Below are positions 58,372-64,000 of a DNA stretch of 64,000 nucleotides, one piece after another. How positions within the stretch are numbered: the first letter of the stretch is position 1; every line of letters begins with the position of its first letter. A program made the position numbers and the translations under genes. A model generated the notes under the pieces. That model was not told the DNA's origin. It saw nothing but the letters and a program-made list of their open reading frames with translations, and did no database searches. The stretch comes from Parafrankia discariae. Its GTDB lineage: Bacteria > Actinomycetota > Actinomycetes > Frankiales > Frankiaceae. The DNA lies in contig NZ_KB891252.1 of the NCBI RefSeq assembly GCF_000373365.1, positions 62,001 to 126,000 of the forward strand. Reading direction: 5' to 3'.

Positions 58372-58960
58372 GGTGGTCCTTCCGGTGGCCTGATCGTGGG
58401 GCTGGCGTCGCGGATGTCAAGGATCCGTAAGGGGGTGGTCAGGTGATCAGTGTCTCGCTACGGTTGTGCGGAACGTCGGCGGGGGGTACCCCGGCAATGC
58501 GAGGATCCCGAGATGGAGACTGCGTCGCGGATGCGGCAACCAGCGGGGCGGCGACCGCCCGCGCGGACGCCGACGCGGGCGGAACTGTGGGGCCGAGCGC
58601 CCGCGTGACACCCGGAGTCCACTGGCTCGGGGCATGACGGAGCGGCCGCGGGTCTGGTCGGCACGCGTGTGGCACGGCCACACGGCGCCGGCGCGGCGAT
58701 CTCGGATCGACGTGTCGGTGCAGCAAAGGCGAAGAGTCTCGTTCGGGTCTCGGTTCGGACAGCCGGGCCGCCGTGCCCGCAAGCGAGACACGGCCACGCC
58801 GCTCTCGCGTCACCCCGAACCCGCTGAGGCGGCAGGTGCCCGGCCAATGGGCCGAAGGACCGCGGACCGCCCCGCGGCGCGAATCCGATCACCCCAGGGG
58901 ATCGGATCCCGATGTCGAACGTGTTACCGACGAGCCCGTTGCAACGAGAAAGACAGCGCA
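58372..58960 (-). promoter_or_regulatory. Long untranslated rpoB leader
   Basis: The sequence from the proposed start point to rpoB carries no conserved protein; frames in it are Arg/Pro-rich on all strands. A leader of this length could fold or be processed. It includes local direct repeats and G+C-rich arms but no hairpin dominates by eye. Confidence 0.5.
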
Positions 58961-58967
58961 AACTAGC

Positions 58968-58996
58968 AGTGTAGCCGACGGCTTCACTGCTGGCAA
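58968..58996 (-). promoter_or_regulatory. rpoB promoter
   Basis: Minus strand: -35 TTGCCA (58991-58996), 17-nt spacer, -10 TACACT (58968-58973). It is the best promoter match in the rplL-rpoB interval and lies downstream of the rplL hairpins, so rpoBC can be transcribed apart from rplJL. Confidence 0.7.
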
Positions 58997-59459
58997 GGAC
59001 GAGACCTGATCACGTCGCGCGCCGCTTCCCTACGAAGGTTCGCGAAATGATGGAACTCCGTAGCCCCGGAGCTAGTCAAGGCCTCAAGGGCAACATCGTC
59101 TCGGCCCGATCTCGCCGTTGACACGCCGCTCCGGGTGGGCCGGACCGCCGCCGACCGAGCGCCCCGGCCGGCCCGTCCCGCGGAAGATGCCCCGTGAGAA
59201 GGCCATTCATGCATGAAACGGGCGAAGGCGCCGCCCTGATCACGCCACCGACCGGCCGCCCGAACGGCCGATCACGGTCTCTCCGGCCGTCCCGCGGGCC
59301 CACTCCACGGCCCGACGACGACACCGAAGTCTTACCACCACCGGCCCCGCCCGCCAGTCGGATCACCACCCGCCGCGCCGCCCCACCGGACCGCGGACCG
59401 CCGTGCCACCGGACCGCGCCGCCGCGCCGCACCCGGTCGCGCAGCGCCGGACACGCCGA

Positions 59460-59530
59460 AGCCCCGCCCCGGACGTACCGGGACGGGGCTCAAGGTCATC
59501 CGCCCCCGGCCGGCGGGAGGCCGGCCGGGG
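59460..59530 (-). terminator. Double hairpin after rplL
   Basis: Two stems lie 80-150 nt after the rplL stop: AGCCCCG-c-CCCGG with CCGGG-a-CGGGGCT (59460-59490) and CCCCGGCCGGC with GCCGGCCGGGG (59504-59530). They probably limit read-through into rpoB. Confidence 0.75.
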
Positions 59531-59611
59531 AGCGGGATGTCCGCCGCGACGACAGCGCGCCGGCGCCGGGGCCACGGCGGACCGGTGCCGGCAGGCGGCA
59601 CCGGTACCGAA

Positions 59612-60004
59612 CTACTTGACGGTGACGGTGGCGCCGGCGCCCTCGAGGGCCGCCTTGGCCTTGTCCGCGGCCTCCTTGGCGACCTTCTCCAGGACGGGCT
59701 TGGGGGCGCCGTCCACGAGGTCCTTGGCCTCCTTGAGGCCCAGGCTGGTGAGCGCGCGGACCTCCTTGATGACCTGGATCTTCTTGTCACCGACGGACTC
59801 GAGGATCACGTCGAACTCGTCCTGCTCCTCGACGGCGGCGGCCTCGCCGCCCGCGCCACCGGCCACCGGGCCGGCCGCGATGGCGACCGGGGCGGCCGCG
59901 GTCACGCCGAACGTGTCCTCGAACTGCTTCACGAACTCCGAGAGCTCCAGGAGCGTCATCTCCTTGAACGCGCCGAGGAGCTCGTCGGTCGAAAGCTTCG
60001 CCAT
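59612..60004 (-). CDS. rplL: 50S ribosomal protein L7/L12
   Basis: A 130-residue stalk protein, present as dimers on L10. The N-terminal dimerisation helix region is [26 protein letters not shown], an Ala/Gly hinge follows, and the factor-binding domain has [43 protein letters not shown] at 60004. Downstream of rplJ by 206 nt. Confidence 0.99.
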   Translation of the reverse strand: MAKLSTDELLGAFKEMTLLELSEFVKQFEDTFGVTAAAPVAIAAGPVAGGAGGEAAAVEEQDEFDVILESVGDKKIQVIKEVRALTSLGLKEAKDLVDGAPKPVLEKVAKEAADKAKAALEGAGATVTVK

Positions 60005-60210
60005 GGTGGCGGTTCCTTCCTTGTAATGCCGATCAGATGATCCGGCGCCCGGCCATGCCGGGGGGTGTCGTCAGGTGGGTGGTCGGTCGTCGCGTCCCGT
60101 GGGACGCGGCCCCGCCGGGGCACCACCCCGCGAGGGCGGCTCGGTGCGGGCCAGCCGCGGCCGCACCGGGACACCGCCCGCGGGACGGGGGTCCCGTCAG
60201 GCGTCGCTCG

Positions 60211-60759
60211 TCAGGCGTCCACGGAGACCGGCTCGGCGCCGGCCGTCTCCTCCCGCTGCGCGCGCAGGGCCTCGGCGAGCCGAGCCACCTGCGACAGCGG
60301 GGCGGCGAAGAGGCCAGCCGCCTTGGCCAGCGAGCCGTTCATGGCTCCGGCCAGCTTGGCGAGCAGGACCTCGCGGGACTCCAGGTCGGCGAGCTTGCGG
60401 ATCTCGTCCGCATTCAACGCCTTGCCTTCGACGACCCCGCCCTTGACGACCAGGGCCGGGTTGGCGCGGGCGAAGTCCCGCAGGCCCTTGGCCGCCTCGA
60501 CCGGGTCGCCGCCGACGAACGCGACGGCCGTCGGACCGACGAGCAGGTCGTCGATGCCGGACACGCCGGCCTGGGCCGCGGCGATCTTGGTAAGGGTGTT
60601 CTTGACCACCGCGTAGCGGGTGGTCTCGCCGAGGGCGCGGCGCAGCTCGGTGAGCTGACTCACCGTCAGGCCGCGATACTCGGTCAGCACCGCGGCGGTC
60701 GAACCACGGAACTCCTCGGCGATCTCCGCCACCGCGGCGGTCTTCTCCGAGTTCGCCAT
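60211..60759 (-). CDS. rplJ: 50S ribosomal protein L10
   Basis: A 182-residue L10, which anchors L7/L12 to 23S r[32 protein letters not shown] and [13 protein letters not shown] are the RNA-binding part; the C-terminal helix binds L7/L12 dimers. In E. coli L10 represses its own mRNA through the leader. ATG at 60759. Confidence 0.98.
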   Translation of the reverse strand: MANSEKTAAVAEIAEEFRGSTAAVLTEYRGLTVSQLTELRRALGETTRYAVVKNTLTKIAAAQAGVSGIDDLLVGPTAVAFVGGDPVEAAKGLRDFARANPALVVKGGVVEGKALNADEIRKLADLESREVLLAKLAGAMNGSLAKAAGLFAAPLSQVARLAEALRAQREETAGAEPVSVDA

Positions 60760-61076
60760 CGGGCTCCTTCAATGGTCGGCCGGCCATACCGAAGGACCCG
60801 GAAACGACGAACGCCCCGGCGCAGGAGGCGCGGGGCGTCAAGGGCGACGATCTTCACCCGCCGGCCGTACCCATCTGAGTGAGTTCGGAGCCGGCAGAGC
60901 GGCGATGCGTGAGCCACTTCCCGTCCGCCACCTGCGCGGGCCGCTCGGGGAAACCGAGCCTTCGGCCTCCGACGACAGATCTCCGAAAAACTCGGGACCC
61001 GACGGCCGGAGTACGACCAGCGGTCTTCGGTGTGGAACTGTTCATCATCGTAGCAGGAGCAACGCGGAACGAACGA
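60760..61076 (-). promoter_or_regulatory. rplJ leader (candidate L10 leader) and promoter
   Basis: A bulged hairpin lies 50-80 nt before rplJ: ACGCCCCG (60811-60818) with CGGGGCGT (60831-60838), extended by GCGC pairs. A fair -10, TACGAT (minus, 61047-61052), lies just after the rplA terminator; the -35 is weak. L10 leaders are known autoregulatory elements; this assignment rests on position. Confidence 0.45.
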
Positions 61077-61106
61077 AGGGCACCCACCGCGGACGGTGCG
61101 TGCCCT
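61077..61106 (-). terminator. Terminator after rplA
   Basis: AGGGCAC-c-CACCG (61077-61089) pairs with CGGTG-c-GTGCCCT (61094-61106), loop CGGA, 111 nt after the rplA stop, followed on the minus strand by TTCGTTCGTTCC. Confidence 0.75.
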
Positions 61107-61173
61107 CGTCGTGCCGTTCGATTCGAACTGGTCCGGCCCGGTCGTACGATTCCGGTCGAACTCGTCCGGTCTG

Positions 61174-61203
61174 CCGGTCGTGCGGTCTTCCGGTCGTGCG
61201 GTC
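61174..61203. repeat. 14-bp direct repeat after rplA
   Basis: CCGGTCGTGCGGTC occurs at 61174-61187 and 61190-61203, period 16, in the untranslated stretch after rplA. Further GGTCG-rich near-copies lie just upstream. Confidence 0.85.
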
Positions 61204-61216
61204 GGTGCCGTTCCGG

Positions 61217-61930
61217 TCAGGCCGGAACCTCCTCGAGGAGGTTCCGGGTCCGGTTCGGGTCCACGGGGATGCCGGGGCCCATCGTCGTGGCGAAAGTGAT
61301 CTTCTTGAGGTACCGGCCCTTGGCCGCCGACGGCTTGACCCGGACGATCTCGTCGAGGGCGACGGTGTAGTTCTCGATGAGCTGGGTCTCGGAGAAGCTC
61401 ACCTTGCCGATGACGATGTGCAGGTTGCCCTGCTTGTCGACCCGGAAGTTGATCTTACCGCCCTTGATGTCGCCGACGACCTTGGCGACGTCCAGGGTGA
61501 CGGTGCCGGTCTTCGGGTTCGGCATGAGCCCACGAGGCCCGAGGATGCGGGCGATCCGGCCGACCTTGGCCATCTGGTCGGGCGTCGCGACCGTGGCGTC
61601 GAAGTCGAGGAAGCCCTCCTGGATGCGGGCCACCAGGTCGTCGCTGCCGACGACGTCCGCGCCCGCGGCGGTGGCCTCGGCGGCCTTCTCGCCGGCGGCG
61701 AACACCGCGACCCGCGGGGACTTGCCGGTGCCGTGCGGCAGGTTGACCGTGCCACGCACCATCTGGTCGGCCTTGCGCGGGTCGACGCCGAGCCGGAGGG
61801 CGACCTCGACGGTGGCGTCGTACTTCGTGGACGACGTCTCCCGGGCCAGCCGGGCCGCGTCGAGCGGGCTGTAGAGAGCGGTCGCGTCGATCTTCTCGGC
61901 CGCGGCGCGGTAGGCCTTGCTGCGCTTCAT
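61217..61930 (-). CDS. rplA: 50S ribosomal protein L1
   Basis: A 237-residue L1 of the L1 stalk, which in E. coli represses rplKA translation. [15 protein letters not shown] starts it; [18 protein letters not shown] and [22 protein letters not shown] are diagnostic. ATG at 61930. A 26-bp perfect palindrome (61222-61247) spans the last codons. Confidence 0.99.
   Translation of the reverse strand: MKRSKAYRAAAEKIDATALYSPLDAARLARETSSTKYDATVEVALRLGVDPRKADQMVRGTVNLPHGTGKSPRVAVFAAGEKAAEATAAGADVVGSDDLVARIQEGFLDFDATVATPDQMAKVGRIARILGPRGLMPNPKTGTVTLDVAKVVGDIKGGKINFRVDKQGNLHIVIGKVSFSETQLIENYTVALDEIVRVKPSAAKGRYLKKITFATTMGPGIPVDPNRTRNLLEEVPA
61222..61247. repeat. 26-bp perfect palindrome at the rplA 3' end
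   Basis: CCGGAACCTCCTC followed by its exact reverse complement. It encodes part of [10 protein letters not shown] and ends 5 nt before the rplA stop. It could form a 3'-end hairpin in the mRNA. Confidence 0.9.
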
Positions 61931-62082
61931 GAGTTCTCCTCGTGGTGTTGGCGGGTCCCGCTCCGCGCCGTCCGACCCGGGCTCCACCCGGGCCGTGGCA
62001 GCGACGAGCCCTCCCACATACCTGCGTTCACCCGCGTGTTCGCGCGGGACACCGCCGTCCGGACACAGTCGTCCGGACACGG

Positions 62083-62517
62083 TCACTCGCCGACGGTGAT
62101 ACCCATCGAGCGCGCGGTACCGGCGATGATCTTCTCCGCGGCCTCGATGCTGTTCGCGTTGAGGTCCGGCAGCTTCGTCTGGGCGATCTCGCGCACCTGG
62201 GCCGGGGTCAGCTTCGCGACCTTGACCCGGTGCGGCGTGCCGCTGCCCTTGTCCACGCCGGCGGCCTTGAGGATCAGCCGGGCGGCGGGCGGGGTCTTGG
62301 TGACGAAGGTGAACGACCGGTCGTCGTACACGGTGATCTCGACCGGCACGACGTTGCCGGTCTGCGACTCGGTGGCCGCGTTGTACTGCTTGCAGAACTC
62401 CATGATGTTCACGCCGTGCTGGCCCAGGGCGGGACCGACCGGCGGCGCCGGGGTCGCCTTGCCGGCGTTGATCTGGAGCTTGATCAGCGCAGTGATCTTC
62501 TTCTTCTTGGGAGGCAT
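62083..62517 (-). CDS. rplK: 50S ribosomal protein L11
   Basis: A 144-residue L11 of the GTPase centre. [34 protein letters not shown] with the proline-rich thiostrepton-site helix is wild type; the C-terminal RNA-binding domain ends TARSMGI. ATG at 62517, 34 nt after nusG. Confidence 0.99.
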   Translation of the reverse strand: MPPKKKKITALIKLQINAGKATPAPPVGPALGQHGVNIMEFCKQYNAATESQTGNVVPVEITVYDDRSFTFVTKTPPAARLILKAAGVDKGSGTPHRVKVAKLTPAQVREIAQTKLPDLNANSIEAAEKIIAGTARSMGITVGE

Positions 62518-62551
62518 CTGTTCGTCTTCCTACCGGGGTTCTACGGGCGGA

Positions 62552-63376
62552 TCAGATCTTCGCGACCTGGTTGAACTGGAGCTCGACCGGTGTCTCCCGA
62601 CCGAAGATGGAGACGAGTACCTTCAGGCGCTGCGCGTCGAGGTTGATCTCGCTGATGGTGGCCGGCAGGGTGGCGAACGGGCCGTCCATGACGGTGACGG
62701 ACTCCCCGACCTCGAACTCCTGGGCCTTGACCGTCTCGACCTTCTTCTCCTTCGGCGCCGCCGGCGCGAGGATGGAGACGACCTCCTCGCGGCGCAGCGG
62801 CGACGGCCGGTTCGTCAGGCCCACGAACCCGGTCACACCCGGCGTGTTGCGGACCGCCGACCACGACTGGTCGGTCAGATCCATCCGGACGTAGATGTAG
62901 CCGGGGTACTTCTTCTGCTGGACGAGCTGGCGCTTGCCGTTCTTGACGACCGGGACCTCTTCGGTCGGGACCTCGATCTGGAAGATGTAGTCCTCCATGT
63001 TGAGGCTGGAGATCCGGGTCTCGAGATTGGTCTTGACCTTGTTCTCGTAGCCCGCGTAGGAGTGCACGACGTACCACTCGCCGGGAGCGTCCTCGAGCGC
63101 CCGGAGCAGGTCGTCGCCGTCGTCCTGAGGCTCGGGCTCGGGCGTCACGACCACGGTGGCGGCCGGCACGGCGCCAGCGGCCGGCACGGCCTCGGCCGCC
63201 GCCGTGTCGGCGGTGGAGCCGCCGTCGGACCCGAGGTCGTCCTCGAGGTCGTCCTTCTCAGGTGCGGCCGCGGCGTCCGTGCTCGCGACCTCGTCGCGCT
63301 CGAACGCCGCAAGGGGGTCGAGACGGTCGAGGGCCTCTCCCTGCTCGGAGGAGGCGTGCTCGGGAGACTGGGACAC
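62552..63376 (-). CDS. nusG: Transcription antitermination factor NusG, extended
   Basis: A 274-residue NusG. About 95 acidic, Ala-rich N-terminal residues precede the NGN domain ([21 protein letters not shown] to about 205) and the C-terminal KOW domain (about 218-274, [19 protein letters not shown]). NusG binds RNA polymerase and couples it to S10 or Rho. E. coli NusG has 181 residues; long acidic N-termini are typical of actinobacteria. GTG at 63376. Confidence 0.98.
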   Translation of the reverse strand: MSQSPEHASSEQGEALDRLDPLAAFERDEVASTDAAAAPEKDDLEDDLGSDGGSTADTAAAEAVPAAGAVPAATVVVTPEPEPQDDGDDLLRALEDAPGEWYVVHSYAGYENKVKTNLETRISSLNMEDYIFQIEVPTEEVPVVKNGKRQLVQQKKYPGYIYVRMDLTDQSWSAVRNTPGVTGFVGLTNRPSPLRREEVVSILAPAAPKEKKVETVKAQEFEVGESVTVMDGPFATLPATISEINLDAQRLKVLVSIFGRETPVELQFNQVAKI

Positions 63377-63606
63377 GCGGTCGTTCCTTCTCTCGTGGAC
63401 GGGTGGACAGTGGGTGGTTCTCTCGCCGGCGGACCTGACCCGCCGGGCGGTCGACCGGCGACCGGGTCGCCCGCCGCGACCCGTACCAACGAGACGCGCC
63501 CCGATCGCACAGAGCCGGAACGACGGCGCGGGCCGGTACCCGGGCCGGGCGCCGTGCCGCACCGACGATCGGTCGGCGCGGACCGGTGCCCGCGATGGCT
63601 CCGGTG
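63377..63606. other. Gap between secE and nusG
   Basis: No gene. A perfect hairpin CGGGTCGC-ccgcc-GCGACCCG lies at 63463-63483, about 130 nt after secE. It may be an attenuator or end part of the secE transcripts. Confidence 0.45.
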
Positions 63607-63870
63607 TCAGCCGAAGACCGCGAGGACCGCCTTCGTCAGGCCGAAGTCGAGGCTGGCCACGAAGGCCGTCATCACCGTGACGAAGACGAGCACGACGATC
63701 ACGTACGTGATCAGCTCGCTCCGACCCGGGTAGACGACCTTGCGAAGCTCCGCGATGACCTCGCGGACGAACTGACGAATCCTGCGGACAATCGAGAACG
63801 GCGACCGTCGACGGTCAGCCCGCGCGGACCTGCCGGCCCGCGGTGCCGCGTCACGCGTATCGGTCGCCAC
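63607..63870 (-). CDS. secE: Protein translocase subunit SecE
   Basis: An 87-residue SecE with one C-terminal transmembrane helix (about 56-80, [21 protein letters not shown]) after the amphipathic [18 protein letters not shown]. It clamps SecY. GTG at 63870. It lies between tRNA-Trp and nusG, the common actinobacterial order. Confidence 0.98.
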   Translation of the reverse strand: MATDTRDAAPRAGRSARADRRRSPFSIVRRIRQFVREVIAELRKVVYPGRSELITYVIVVLVFVTVMTAFVASLDFGLTKAVLAVFG

Positions 63871-63902
63871 TCAGCTCCACCCACTCGTTCGTCGGTCCAA
63901 CG

Positions 63903-63975
63903 CAGGGGCGACAGGACTCGAACCTGCAACCGCCGGTTTTGGAGACCGGTGCTCTACCAATTGAGCCACGCCCCT
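63903..63975 (-). tRNA. trnW: tRNA-Trp (anticodon CCA)
   Basis: A 73-nt cloverleaf on the minus strand: acceptor AGGGGCG (5' end 63975) with CGCCCCT, discriminator G, anticodon CCA at 63940-63942 in loop CTCCAAA, and T loop GGTTCGAGTCC. The 3' CCA is not encoded. tRNA-Trp upstream of secE is standard. Confidence 0.97.
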
Positions 63976-64000
63976 TAGACGTACCCGGACCGCCGCCTGG

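Noticed and set aside
58458-58961. A 167-codon minus-strand frame in the rpoB leader
   Set aside because: Cys/Arg/Pro-rich without conservation, no ribosome-binding site; the leader is better read as untranslated.
60905-63733. A 942-codon open frame antisense to rplA, rplK and nusG
   Set aside because: It spans several certain minus-strand genes and gaps; no ribosome-binding site or motif.

Overview
The window is very G+C-rich (by eye about 70% or more) and almost wholly chromosomal core. Gene order, a WhiB-family regulator, a His-tailed GroEL, frequent GTG/TTG starts and short start/stop overlaps point to an actinobacterium. A Frankia or close relative is my best guess, but it rests on synteny and style, not on a database match. 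The left part follows the order known from Mycobacterium tuberculosis Rv3412-Rv3423c: DUF5319, whiB3/whiD, groEL, groES, tsaD, rimI, tsaB, tsaE, alr. The right part is the actinobacterial ribosomal-protein and RNA-polymerase supercluster. No insertion sequence, prophage, CRISPR array, rRNA or secretion cluster is visible.

Layout. 1-1866: DUF5319 protein and WhiD/WhiB3 on the plus strand. 2210-4487: groES-groEL (minus) with a CIRCE operator overlapping the -10 box. 4484-6430: a small unknown protein, a MarR regulator and a divergent azoreductase; the intergenic region holds a 10-bp inverted-repeat operator candidate around a good promoter, then a perfect 48-bp palindrome. 6440-16958 (mostly minus): t6A genes tsaD-rimI-tsaB, a TetR regulator, tsaE, an alpha/beta hydrolase, alr, the NAD(P)HX repair enzyme and a SWIM zinc-finger protein, with one small divergent plus-strand gene. 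17030-21766: a PadR regulator with its probable operator, then glmS and glmM. 21926-22909: rpsI and rplM. 23492-26032: a proline-rich single-pass membrane protein and truA. 26383-44425: alpha, spc and S10 operons from rplQ back to rpsJ, with secY, adk, map, infA and rpmJ. 44672-48932: tuf, fusA, rpsG, rpsL. 49799-50680: a Mug-like uracil-DNA glycosylase. 50771-58996: rpoC and rpoB with their own promoter and a leader near 590 nt. 59460-63975: rplL, rplJ, rplA, rplK, nusG, secE and tRNA-Trp.

How it works together. The right two thirds make the translation and transcription machinery: about 30 ribosomal proteins, IF-1, EF-Tu, EF-G, the alpha, beta and beta-prime subunits of RNA polymerase, NusG, and the SecY/SecE channel. 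The left third adds a chaperonin, tRNA t6A modification, protein N-acetylation, cell-wall precursors (Alr, GlmS, GlmM), metabolite repair, and small regulatory units (MarR/AzoR, TetR, PadR). Hairpins after groEL, tsaD/azoR, tetR, rpsI, rplQ, rpsD, rpmJ, tuf, rpoC, rplL and rplA suggest that the long minus-strand run is several transcription units. I found no convincing new multi-gene system. The best leads are the azoR leader palindrome, the PadR operator with a His-rich sensor-like region, TTG starts on rpoB, rpoC and rpsL, a zinc-type S4, and a few lineage-restricted small proteins.
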